Origin: Adiantum capillus-veneris
Taxonomy: Eukaryota; Streptophyta; Polypodiopsida; Polypodiales; Pteridaceae
NCBI GenBank assembly: GCA_014529385.2
Contig: CM043963.1
Span: 102,714,912-102,778,911, forward strand
Length of the DNA stretch: 64,000 bases
Direction of reading: 5' to 3'
The notes beneath the pieces are model-generated. The model was not told the DNA's origin, searched no databases, and was given only the letters and a program-made list of their open reading frames with translations. How positions within the stretch are numbered: position 1 is the stretch's first letter; each line of letters begins with the position of its first letter. Positions 35,563 to 45,025 of this stretch are shown here, in pieces. Position numbers and translations under genes: made by a program.

Positions 35563-38513
35563 ATGGTGCTCACGGACATCACAAATGGTTTGCTTCCACC
35601 ACCACGTACTCCGCACACCAAAATCATACATATTCGCTTACCCACGGCATTTGCATCGAAGACCACTAGTGAAGGTGATCAAAGGTCATCACAGGAACGT
35701 CGCACCGCTTGTGAGACCAATGTTGACATTTGGGTGGATGGCCATTTATACCCTTACGATCCTATAAGCCGCTTCCATCCACCGTTTAATAGCCTTTCCA
35801 CATTTCTTCAATTTCTTGGGAGGGGAGAAGCAGGCTTGTTAGGCTATTGCAAGCGGCTGTGTATGGGTGCAGGTGCTTCTTTGCATATGTGGATGCACGA
35901 ATGTCAAGCTCTTCACCTCAAGACGACGGCATTACAAGAGAGTGTTGCCTCTTCGGAGAGGGTAGTTAAAAGTCTTGAACAACAAATGCAAGAAAAGGAG
36001 TCCCACATCCAGAAGCTTACCAACACCATCACATACTTGAAAGAAACACCCCTTGGTGCAAGGGAACGCAAACGCCCGTATTCATCCATTGAAACTCTTG
36101 CACATTCCGGAGGAGCACGCAAACGACGAGTTACAGCCACAAGATGATTTGGTCTTTACTTGCATGCTGCATTCTTACTTCACACTATTTTCTAACATTT
36201 ATGTTTATTTGTTGCTAGAAACTTCATCCAGGAGGCATGCGGTGGAACAAGCCAAGATAATCGAGTCAACCTTCTCACTAGTTGTCTCAATACCGAGGAC
36301 GTTATTTCTATCTTACAATCACCTGGAGGTAAGCACATTAAGGATGCAGTCACCAAGGACCTTATGCGTAAATTAAGAAATGTGGTTAATGATGATGACG
36401 TTCAACAAGCTTGTGATGAGACTGGATTCAGCACCAAAGCCTATCAGGCTATTTTTCAACTCCTAAAGGATGCCCTCAAAGAACATGGCATTGTGGAAAA
36501 CCTATTTTCCGTTCCTCACAAGGTCAAGCTCGCAAAGAAGGCCACAAACGAAGATGTGTTCTCCCGCATTGGGACATACCTACACATTGAGGACACAATG
36601 CCAACTTCCCTTTATGCTTCGTGCACAACAAAGACAAGGGGAAAAGGTAAGAAACAATCCATAAGACCTTCGAATAAGGGCTTTCCTTACACAATGTGGA
36701 ACAATATTTTCGTGGATCTTAGAAGGCTTCAAGAAGCCATGCTTAGATTTTACGAGTTACCTGAAGAAGGTGACACACTTTACTTTTTTCTTTGGTATTA
36801 TTCTTTTCATAGAAGCTGAAGTTTAAGGTCTTAGCACTATTTATTTTGTAGTGCTTGGCACAAAAGTCGCTTTTGTGCTGAAACTCGATGAGTGTCAAAT
36901 AGTGAAAGGCCAAAGGTTAGAGAGGCTAAGTGTCACTCTAATGAACGAGGCCCTTCTGCAAACCAAGCGAAGGGATTCAGTCGAGCCATATCCCACCCTA
37001 TCTTTTAGCGTGCAATCAGAGAAAGACATTTGGTGGTTGGGTGCTATTGAGGTGCCCAAAGAGACCAATGGAGTACTTTCGTGGATTTTTGAGAGAACTC
37101 CATGGATCACAGAAGTAATACACTCCCAAATTGCAGGTCAGAAGTTGGAGATTGAGGGCTTTGGTAGTTATGATGTGGAGTGGCACTTAGGTGGGGATTT
37201 GAAGACCATAAAGTGTTTGCTTGGATGCAAACAAGGGGCTTCTTCTCTCATGCCTTGTCCATTTTGCACTCGAGGGTACAAACCTAATGGACAAAAATCA
37301 CATAAGAGCACTGCAAAGGCCAGTTACATGCTTCCATGGCAAGGGCATGGAGAACAAGGGTTAGATTGTCATGATGTCGGAGATGAAGGTAGAGAATGGG
37401 AAGCGTCTATTCTGAGATGTCCCATGCTCAATGCCCCAGACCGTGATCAAAAGGACCACACTTGGAATCCAATCTTTCGATTTCCTCTATCGAATGTACA
37501 TTTTTGTACATTACACGCATACATGCGTATTTTTGATAGGCTATTGAAGCTCCACATTGACTATGCTTTCACAATGAAACCGTTGGAAAAGTCCCAGGAA
37601 GCGATCGAAAGAGTGGAGGTACTCTTGAATTCCATTGGCTGTCATGGTGGAAATGTGTCTATAGTTGCTGCAAAGAACACAGGGGAGGCCCATGAAATTG
37701 CTCAACAAGTGTCAATGAGTGGACAAAAAGCTACACACTTTTTGAAGAAAGTTTCCCAAGGAAAGCCAAGTCGATATGATGCTCAAAGCAGCTCCAACCA
37801 GCAGGCAGGTAACCTTTGGGAGCTTTGGAAGGAGTTATGCAAAGCTACTACTGACAATGATTCAAATGGCGAGCTTGCAAACAAGCGCAAGCAAGTTTGG
37901 GCCCATTTTGATAAAATGGTCAAGCTTATGAGCCTTAACAGCACAACAGAAGAACAACGGCAATCATTTCAAGAAGCTTTGGCGGATTTTACCAAGGTCT
38001 TCACCCTTTCTTGGGGTGAAAATAACATCACACATTACATGGTAAGTCATTCATGGTGTATTCATTACAAGGGATTGTTTTTATTTACTAATGTGGATCG
38101 TTTGCTCATGTGAACAGCATATCTTGTTTGCGCATGGTGCATTTTTTATGCACAAGTATGGATCGCTTGAAATTTTTAGCACTCAAGGCATGGAGAAGTC
38201 CCATTATCGAGCAAGGGGAGTGTACTTCAAAAATACTCAACATGGTGGTGGAATGGTGCAATTCAATTATTTGGAGGAGATGTTCAACTGGTTTTTTCGC
38301 ACAACATTTGCTCGTAAGCTCACAATGGAGCGTGCGCGACAATCCAAGATTGCTATTGAAGTGCGCAAATGGAGTCGTCAAGAGCATAGCAACAAGTGGA
38401 AAATGTCGCAAGGTCCCACCAAGCATGCTGCATGGCGGCGATGCAGAGTGCGACAAGGATCAAAGTGGATACTGCGCGAGTCACTAAACGTGAACGCAGG
38501 GTCCAACTCTTAG
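35563..38513 (+). CDS. Transposase-like protein, four exons, about 905 residues
   Basis: Exons: 35563-36143, 36219-36769, 36852-38041, 38118-38513. Phases agree at all three joins, and the total is 906 codons including the stop. Introns 2 and 3 are GT..AG. Intron 1 begins AT where the divergent copy at 1515 has GT. Domains: a basic/low-complexity N terminus, a D-I-W-x-D-G-x-L-Y-P block with GLLGY (residues about 60-100), a coiled coil (about 125-165), RERKRP, a helical region with DETGFSTKAYQAIF, then a catalytic-looking part. This has VLKLDEC (D390), a His-Leu-Gly-Gly-Asp-Leu-Lys block (D493) followed by CPFC (C513, C516), and, after the last intron, FSTQGMEKSH (E800). The D/D/E spacing and the GGD-L-K...CPFC and QG-x-E-x-x-H blocks resemble uncharacterised RNase H-fold transposases that I recall from animal repeats; this is memory, not a search. 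Start chosen at ATG 35563; the frame is open upstream through a CT-rich leader. Confidence 0.7.
36144..36218 (+). other. Intron 1 with non-canonical AT donor
   Basis: Frame and phase require the donor AG|ATGATT and acceptor TTGCTAG|A. In the divergent relative the same exon end is followed by GTAACC. A GT-to-AT change is the simplest reading. It would reduce or abolish normal splicing in this copy. Confidence 0.5.
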
Positions 38514-38586
38514 CGACATGTTTATTTAAAAAATAATACTTCTTTTAAAAAAATTAGTGTGAACAGGGCCCTTTTTAAATGGGCCC

Positions 38587-38597
38587 TTATAAATATT
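38587..38597 (+). promoter_or_regulatory. TATA box upstream of the histone-like gene
   Basis: TTATAAATATT about 60 bp before the ATG at 38653, after the end of the transposase-like gene. This gives the histone-like gene its own short promoter region (38514-38652). Confidence 0.6.
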
Positions 38598-38652
38598 GCA
38601 TGCTCTCATAAATCACTCATTTCTTAAGAACAGGTGAGCTCTTACCAACGAA

Positions 38653-39534
38653 ATGGCGCGCACCAAACAAACCGCGAAAGAGCATCCGCCTGCCAACAAA
38701 AACACCCTCCAAGGATGTGAGAAGCCGTCATGGCTTAAAGGCACAAGAAAACGGCCACGAACACCTGGCCGTTCCAGGAACTCTTCTGGTAGTGGGCATG
38801 GTGGTAGGGCACGAGAGTCATCAAGGACTGTTGAATCTCCACCTCCTCAAGATATAACACCTAGAAAGAGAATGAAGCAACGTGCCCAGCGCTGGAGAGA
38901 AGCAGAGGTCCAGCAAACATCAGAGTCCGATAGGGAGCAGCCGTCGCGCCCCCAATCACAAGCAGGACCATCCAGGACTCGGGTGGTCAATACAGACACC
39001 GAATCAGAGAGTGAGCCACCATGGCTGCGAGAAAACATACCGCGCACACACCAGGTGGCCGTTGGGGGGAAGACATTGCCTCAAGGCAAGGGAGCTCTCC
39101 CCACACGACAAGATCGGCAACCAAGGGAAGAGGAAGAATCAGAACAGGCTGCAAAACCAGCCCCTAAGCATGTAAACAGACGCAAGTCTAAGTTTTTCAA
39201 GAAGCCTTCACGCCGCCCGCCAGCAAATGTGCAAGTGCCCCCAAGACAACCGCAGCGACGCCGAAAAATAGCAAGGGTATTTGCAGAAATCCGCCACTAC
39301 CAGAAGACGACGGAGCTCTTGATTCGACGCGTCCCCTTTGCTCGCACTGTGAAGGAAGTGCTTCAAAGCTATGGAAATCAGTATAGAATGCAAGCAATAG
39401 AGCTAGAGGCTATTCAAGAAGCTGCAGAGGCCCACATCATTTCAGTGTTGGAAGATACCAACCTATGTGCCATTCATGCAAAGCGAGTGACAATACAGCC
39501 AAAAGATATGCAGCTTGCACGACGATTGCGATGA
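38653..39534 (+). CDS. Histone H3-like protein with long tail, 293 residues, element-encoded
   Basis: Single exon. Residues 1-8 are MARTKQTA, i.e. the canonical H3 tail through A7 (counting without Met). K and E then replace R8 and K9. Residues about 17-205 form a linker rich in Arg, Ser, Pro and Gln with basic clusters ([24 protein letters not shown]). Residues 206-293 are an H3 histone fold: [15 protein letters not shown] (alpha-N), PFARTVKEV (alpha-1), loop 1 of normal length, [16 protein letters not shown] (alpha-2), [13 protein letters not shown] and [11 protein letters not shown] (alpha-3). By hand about 50 of 88 fold residues equal canonical H3, and it ends at the position of H3 R131. 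Loop 1 lacks the extra residues of CENH3. Tail R2, T3, K4 and Q5 are kept; a K9 site is absent. It lies between the transposase-like gene and the palindrome array, inside the TIRs. A role in nucleosomes or in chromatin mimicry is inference. Confidence 0.85.
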   Translation: MARTKQTAKEHPPANKNTLQGCEKPSWLKGTRKRPRTPGRSRNSSGSGHGGRARESSRTVESPPPQDITPRKRMKQRAQRWREAEVQQTSESDREQPSRPQSQAGPSRTRVVNTDTESESEPPWLRENIPRTHQVAVGGKTLPQGKGALPTRQDRQPREEEESEQAAKPAPKHVNRRKSKFFKKPSRRPPANVQVPPRQPQRRRKIARVFAEIRHYQKTTELLIRRVPFARTVKEVLQSYGNQYRMQAIELEAIQEAAEAHIISVLEDTNLCAIHAKRVTIQPKDMQLARRLR

Positions 39535-39561
39535 GACTTCGAGCATTAGCCGAAGTTACCC
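39535..39561 (+). other. Small stem-loop directly after the histone-like stop codon
   Basis: ACTTCG and CGAAGT pair across a 9-nt loop right after the TGA. The sequence does not match the metazoan histone 3' stem-loop consensus, and no purine-rich downstream element was recognised. It may be chance. Confidence 0.35.
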
Positions 39562-39694
39562 CTCTTTTTGTATTGCACACCCTTATCTTTGTAATGATTT
39601 GACTTTCCAATGACAATATGATCAACAGTTGTGTCTACTTTGTCTATTATCTTTGTAATTTCAAGTTCTGTATGTAATTGTAGTCAATTTCAGT

Positions 39695-39885
39695 AAATTT
39701 GTGCATTTTAAGTAACCTTAGGGGTAGATAAGCCTACAAGGAGCAGAAAAAGGCCTGGCCACAAGGGCGCGCAAATGGCCCATCCAAAACTGATGGATGG
39801 GCCATTTGCGCGCCCTTGTGGCCAGGCCTTTTTTTGCCCCTTGTAGCCTTATCTACCCCCAAGGGTACTTAAAATAACCAAATTT
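39695..39885. repeat. Palindrome 1 (about 190 bp)
   Basis: Arms of about 92 bp pair with few mismatches. The inner 35 bp (GGCCTGGCCACAAGGGCGCG onward to CATCCA) are perfectly complementary across a 7-nt centre. Outer arms pair as AAATTTG..TTTTAAGTA with TACTTAAAA..CAAATTT. It starts about 160 bp past the histone-like stop. Confidence 0.9.
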
Positions 39886-40166
39886 ACTAAAACCTATTGG
39901 TTTTGCATCAATATTTTATATGGATCCTTATGGACACCTTTTTTTGGTCATTTCAAGCTTTGAATTCCTTATAAGATATCAAAACTAATAACATATTGTG
40001 AAACCAAGTGTCCAATGTAATTTGACTTTTTGGTGCAAGGGTGTAGTAGGTAGAGCAAGTGATAGTTTGCTGGAAACTTCATTTTATAATTGATTTGAGC
40101 TTTTCAAGTGTCCTTGAGTGTGAACATATACTGGAATTGCCATAAAAAGGTTGCATTTAAATGAAT

Positions 40167-40405
40167 GATGCAAAACCAATCCATTGCAATAAATTTGTGC
40201 TTTTTAAGTACCCTAGGGGGTAGATTGGCCTATAAGGGGCAAAAAAATGCCTGGCCACAAGGGCGCGCAAATGGCCCATCCAAAACTGATGGATGGGCCA
40301 TTTGCGCGCCCTTGTGGCCAGGCCTTTTTTAGCCCCTTATAGGCCAATCTACCCCCTAGGGTACTTAAAAAGAACAAATTTATTGCAATGGATTGGTTTT
40401 GCATC
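40167..40405. repeat. Palindrome 2 (about 239 bp)
   Basis: Same core as palindrome 1, with longer arms: GATGCAAAACCAATCCATTG at the left edge pairs with CAATGGATTGGTTTTGCATC at the right. The inner 34-35 bp pair perfectly. Confidence 0.9.
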
Positions 40406-40697
40406 AATATTTTATATGGATCCTTATGGACACCTTTTTTTTGGTCATTTCAAGCTTTGAATTCCTTATAAGATATCAAAACAAATAACATATTGGGAAA
40501 CCAAGTGTCCAATGTAATTTGACTTTTTGGTGCAAGGGTGTAGTAGGTAGAACTAAAGCAAGTGATAGTTTGCTGGAAACTTCATTTCATAATTGATTTG
40601 AGCTTTTCTAGTGTCCTTGAGTGTGAACATATACTGGAATTGCCATAAAAAGGTTGCATTTAAATGAATGCTGCAAAACCAATCCATTGCAATAAAT

Positions 40698-40880
40698 TTG
40701 TGCTTTTTAAGTACCCTAGGGGGTTAGATTAGCCTGTAAGCTGCAAAAAATGCCTGGCCACAAGGGCGCGCAAATGGCCCATCCAAAACTTATGGATGGG
40801 CCATTTGCGCGCCCTTGTGGCCAAGCATTTTTTGCAGCTTATAGGCTTATCTAACCCCCTAGGGTACTTAAAAATCACAA
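40698..40880. repeat. Palindrome 3 (about 183 bp)
   Basis: Same core. Here the middle arm reads AAGCTGCAAAAAATGC and its partner GCATTTTTTGCAGCTT, both different from copies 1 and 2 yet complementary to each other. Confidence 0.9.
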
Positions 40881-41050
40881 TTATACTCAATTTGACTTCA
40901 ATTACATACCTTGAAATAACAAAGTCAAAAAACAATTCATATCACCAATTGAAACAATTTTCAAGATTGACAAATCAGATTGAAAAGAATTTGCAATATA
41001 GAGAGACAATTTCAAATATTTTTTATTCCTTCTAGCACGGTGATTTTACA

Positions 41051-42627
41051 TCATGTATCTGAGGAGTTCAGAATTTTTTTGACCATTTCCTGGCGCCTAT
41101 TTTGCGCGTAAGGCAACTCCCCAGTCAAGAGGGACTGCGCTATGGCATTTGGGTCAGTTGAGCCAATGGAAGCATGTATCCCTATCTGGGCAAGCACTTT
41201 ACCACGAAAGCCAGTGCCAAACGCTGTGCATACAAGGGATCTACGCACTAGGAACACTTGATGCGCAGTTTGAGCAATGGTACTCAAACACAAAAACTTG
41301 CTCAAAGCTTTTAACGACCAAGTCATAAAATGGGCTTGGGGAGTAAATTCATTATGGATAATGGCCACATCGCCAGGGGGGAGTTGTCCGAGGTAATGCG
41401 CAAGGGAAGCTTGAGGTCCAAAGCCCGTCCGCTTGCAACCCGTCCTTGCAGCAAAATCATCAACCTCCACAACATCCTGTCATAAACCGATGAAGGTTGA
41501 GAAAAAAGACAACGAAGGATAAAATAGTAACATGAAAATTAGGTACAGTTTACCTCCTGCTCCTTGTCATCCTCCTCCCTGTTGCCCTTTGCATCCAAGT
41601 CAATGGTCCCATGCACCAAAGATACAAGCTTTGGATCATCAGATGGGAGGTTGCATAATGGCATAGGCATCCTAGCAGCCTCAACCTTGGCTTGCGTGGC
41701 TTGGAAATCTTCATCAGCCACGTGCAACTGCTCTGCTGCCAGGACCTCCGCACATACAACTGCAATAGTGTCAGCAACAGAGTCCCCATCTGGCAAGAGC
41801 TTGCTTTCTAGGGCATCTGGCGTATTGTCTAAGGGACATTTGCTGCTGTTGCATAGCACGCTCAAGCATTCATCCATGCGCAGGCCAAATGCTTTTTCCA
41901 AATCATGCAGGAACACAAACTCCTCCCTATCCACTAACACTGAGGAGAAGCAGCTAATTTCTACCTCTGGGATAGCCACATCCGTCAGTGGTAGTGGCAC
42001 TGGAGTGTCACTAGGGCCAGCCGCAACTATGGATTTCTCAACCACTTCCTCAAGACCCCTAGGGTACTCCAGCTGGTGTGCTTTTCCTTCCGCTGCAGGG
42101 TTCATGGGGATAACCTGCTGCTCCTTGGTGTCCTTGATAAAGGACCCAACTTGAAGGTGTGGTAAGCGGAGCTCCTCCAAATCAGGTTCCTCGCTCACCA
42201 AGAAGATAAATGTTGCGAGCCGAGAAAGGTACTCCACCCCCAACTTGCACTTCTTGAGCGGTGACACCCCAGGGGCTTGCTCGTCCAAGTAATGGCCTGC
42301 ATTGGTTGCAATTTCTTGGAATCGTTGCAACCGCTTGGCGAATGGACGATCACCTTTGTGTATATAGCGCAAAAGATCGCAAGGCACCCAGATCCCTGTA
42401 TGTGGGGGGATAGATACAGAATATTTTATGATGTGCTCCTCCATGAACGCAGAAATCTCCTCAAATGTATCCATGTGAAGGGCAACTGTGGCGTCAAGGT
42501 CGGGGAGACGAGTAAAAAAGGTGTGGAGGTCCAACTTCCCTTTGTATTTGGTGTCCTCGAGGAAGAGGATGAAGCGTGACAAAGGGGTGGATGTGGGTAC
42601 AGATGTAGAGGCTGTGGCAACATCCAT
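41051..42627 (-). CDS. Unknown two-exon gene of the TIR element, 499 residues
   Basis: Exon 1 42627-41554 and exon 2 41476-41051 join in phase 0 across a 77-bp GT..AG intron (GAG|GTAAAC ... GACAG|GATGTT). ATG 42627 (MDVATASTSVPTSTP) is preferred: it is the first ATG about 85 bp after a TATA box at 42710-42720. The protein has a Ser/Thr-rich start, a folded-looking region at about 20-150 (FILFLEDTKYKGKLDLHTFF, GIWVPCDLLRYIHKGDRPFAKR), a long acidic middle, and a C-terminal domain from exon 2 (about 360-499) with VDDFAARTGCKRTGFGPQ and AHYLGQLPPGDVAIIHNEF. I recognise no family. Position inside the element suggests a transposition accessory role. That is inference. Confidence 0.65.
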
Positions 42628-42709
42628 GTTTAGCCTGGGGTGTGGATAGAGAGTGGAGGAGCTCAGGAGTTGCAAAAGTGAAAATAGTGAATGAGTTAGG
42701 TGGCCCCCC

Positions 42710-42720
42710 TTTTATAATGT
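42710..42720 (-). promoter_or_regulatory. TATA box upstream of the 499-residue gene
   Basis: The minus strand reads ATTATAAAAGG, about 85 bp before ATG 42627, in the intergenic gap after the 415-residue gene. Confidence 0.6.
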
Positions 42721-42873
42721 ACCCTTTTTTTAAGACATTAAAAAAAAAGGCACTTTCACCAAAAAATGATTTGTCATCCCAATGCAAAAAATTATATTCA
42801 AAGGCATGATTTGCCGAAGCAAATCATGTTGATTACAGCGGGGATCAATATGAAAATTGCAAGAGTTACAAAG

Positions 42874-44214
42874 TTATAAGATCGATAGCATAGTTCCATC
42901 TATCCCCCAGTCCTCCTCGACCTTCAATTTGTCTTCCATTCTCTTCCCAATCTGCGGACATTCATAACAATAAGCATCTAATGATCGACAAACCATGATG
43001 TATTGAAAATGTGGTGGAAGGATTCTCACCTTGTGACCTTGTAAACGAAATTGTGCTTGTTGAAGGGCCTCAAAACCCATAATAACCAAATGTTCTCGAA
43101 CATTACTGAGAGTCCAATGCTTGTTCACTTGGACTGCCTCCAAAGCATCGTTGGGCATCTTCACTGCAATGTCAAAGCTTGCAATAGCGCCCTCTACACT
43201 CTGTAAGGGAGTCCACACTCCAAGCTTGCACATCCAACGATCATAGTGAAATCGTATATACAAGGAGGTGCGGGATTTCAAATAGCGCATTCCAATACCT
43301 GAAGCTCCAACCTTACAACGGTACCGGTCCCCGTTGTGCATGCCCTCCACAAAACCCCAGTCCTCTTCTAAAAGCCTTTCTAATTCCTCGTAATGCGCAT
43401 CTTTACATACAAGCATTGTGGTAGTCTCCACAAATCCAAACTCTTTAAAAATGTGCACAAAACAATGAATAGGCAAACACCAGCTCAACCCCATAGACCT
43501 AGAAGCTTTAGAGTATTTCAAAGAGTTTTGAACATCCATTATCATCTTTTGCTTGAAAGATGCTACCGACCACAAATCTGGGACCGGCCACTCCATACTT
43601 AATAAGGAAGTTACTTTGATGGGTTCAAGCGTTCCAAATGCTTGTGTAGAAGTAGGGACAATATAGGAGTGAGAATAGAAGAAAATCCTTCTTTGAACCA
43701 GTTTGGTTGGGCAAAGATGCGGGAACATTATTGCTCCAATATCCGCATGTATAGCATTGAATGTGCCGGAGAGACTATGTAGTGGCTGCTCCTCCACCAA
43801 CGTGGATGGAAATATGACTATAAATGCATGACAAATGTTAAGTATGAATCCATAATAACATTACACTGTGATTTCACACCTAGCTTTGTATTCTCAAAAC
43901 ATGTACTTACAATGTGTTGGAAATCGAGGTGGTTGTTGCAAGTGCATGGTTGACATTGAGAAAACATGTTGCACAATGGCTATGGTCCCCTTGTCTTTGC
44001 GGTTCTTGAAGCCAAGGAGCTTTCCTTTCCAATGAAGATCCAAGTTTGCACGATTCCGCACACGATGAGGGCCAACAGCAGATGGTTGCATGTATACCCA
44101 AGCACCTTTGGTGAACTCTTGTGGCACCCACTCATCATCTACACCTCTAGTGTTGTGGCATGCAGGTGCTGTGACCTCATCCTTTGGTCGCCTTTGCGAA
44201 GTAGAGTTGGCCAT
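42874..44214 (-). CDS. Unknown two-exon gene of the TIR element, 415 residues
   Basis: Exon 1 44214-43911 and exon 2 43817-42874 join in phase 1 across a 93-bp intron (CATT|GTAAGT ... TTATAG|TCATAT), giving 416 codons including the stop. The start ATG 44214 gives MANSTSQRRPKDE. The N-terminal part has GAWVYMQPSAVGPHRVRNRANLD and a basic patch. The middle is aromatic and hydrophobic (FPHLCPTKLVQRRIFFYSHSYIVP; SWCLPIHCFVHIFKEFGF). A later basic part carries RYLKSRTSLYIRFHYDRWMCKLG, and the C terminus has Cys-rich YCYECPQIGKRMEDK. No family is recognised and no signal peptide or clear membrane segment is seen. It is the last gene before the right TIR and is transcribed toward the 499-residue gene, so both could be one co-regulated unit. 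Confidence 0.65.
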
Positions 44215-44809
44215 GGTTGAGCAAAGCAAACTAGGAGGAGGAGAAGAACCTTGCTTGTTGCTACAATGTAGGTGTGATAAAGTGATATGAGAAAATGGTC
44301 AACCCTTGTGGCAATGGGAGGAGAAGGTGGACAACCCTTGCTTGGTGTGGCACTGGGAGGAGAAGGTGGATAAGCCTTGCTTGGTGTGGCAATGGAAGGT
44401 GGTAGGGGAGGAGAGAGGAGCTTCCTTGCTGCAGCAATGGAGATGGTGTAAAGAGAGAGAGTGTTGGAGTAGAGGATGAGTGTGATGGTTGCAACCAAGG
44501 AGGGGTTGGAAAAGGGGTTCTAGAGAGAGAAAATCCCTTTTTGCCTAATAACTAATTTTGGGGGAGCTCTAGATAGCAAAAAAAGATTTTTTAAAAGTTT
44601 TTTAAAAATTTTGAATTTTAGGGTTTTTGGATGCACGTTTTGACTTTTTGAGATCAAAAAATGCTTTTTTGACCATAAAGTAGTTTTAGGGGGGTTTTCA
44701 GAAGATGAAATTTGAGTTTTGAAATTTTTGAAAAATTTCAAATTTTTGGGATTTTTTCAAAACCGGATCAAAAAGGAGGGAAGTTGGAGGTTCCATATGG
44801 CCCACCCCC

Positions 44810-44862
<53 letters not shown>

Positions 44863-44904
44863 ACCCCACCTTTTCACTAGGTAAGAGCCCATTTAAAAAG
44901 TGTA
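44215..44904 (-). other. Right-end leader of the TIR element, with poly-C run
   Basis: The promoter side of the 415-residue gene. It contains repeats of GGAGAAGGTGGA-AACCCTTGCTTGGTGTGGCA (44290-44400), related TTTTTGAAA text, and a run of about 50 C at 44811-44862. No frame of interest. Confidence 0.5.
44806..44862. repeat. Poly-C run
   Basis: About 50 consecutive C residues near the right end of the TIR element. The length may be an assembly estimate. Confidence 0.85.
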
Positions 44905-45025
44905 AAACTACTTTGTCCCCCTACATTTTTGAGGGCATAGAGTGTGTCCACCACCCTCTTCTCATTGGCTGGCCTCTAATTAACCTTAATCCCAAAGGGC
45001 CCCTAGAGGGTTCATATTTTTCCTA
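44905..45025 (-). repeat. Right terminal inverted repeat
   Basis: On the minus strand it begins TAGGAAAAATATGAACC, then GGGCCCTTTGGGATTAAGGTTAAT, paralleling the left end with indels. Confidence 0.8.

Larger units (their letters stand above)
39695..40890. repeat. Tandem array, unit about 490-505 bp, about 2.4 copies
   Basis: The 300 bp between palindromes 1 and 2 (GTTTTGCATCAATATTTTAT to GGTTGCATTTAAATGAATG) recur nearly unchanged between palindromes 2 and 3. Each unit is therefore one palindrome plus one spacer. It occupies the gap between the convergent histone-like gene (plus) and the 499-residue gene (minus). No coding frame. Confidence 0.9.
34979..45025 (+). mobile_element. 10-kb TIR DNA element carrying a transposase-like gene, a histone H3-like gene and two unknown genes
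   Basis: The left end is TAGGAGAAATATGAACC and the right end, inverted, is TAGGAAAAATATGAACC. Similarity between the ends continues in blocks (GGGCC, GGGATTAAGG[CT]TAAT, GGGGG-CAA, GTAGTTTT) for about 130 bp. The element interrupts the Helitron gene between FPTH (45026) and KWVWKP (34975). Host CAT precedes and ATG follows it, consistent with insertion in CATG with AT duplicated. The same context occurs at 2461-2464 and, on one side, at 15792-15795. It contains four genes: two left-to-right, then two right-to-left, converging on a palindrome array. Confidence 0.85.

Noticed and set aside
38653-39534. The histone-like protein as a centromeric H3 (CENH3)
   Set aside because: Loop 1 has canonical H3 length, and the alpha-3 and C-terminal part ([18 protein letters not shown]) is H3-like. 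CENH3 proteins differ there. The tail starts exactly as H3, not as plant CENH3.
38653-39534. A host histone gene that happens to sit here
   Set aside because: It lies within the TIRs of an element inserted in a Helitron, between element genes. Host H3 genes lack a 190-residue linker. Not fully excluded without other copies.
39695-40880. Palindromes as bacterial-type terminators or a CRISPR array
   Set aside because: The context is a plant nuclear genome. There are three palindromes within long tandem units and no short regular spacers.
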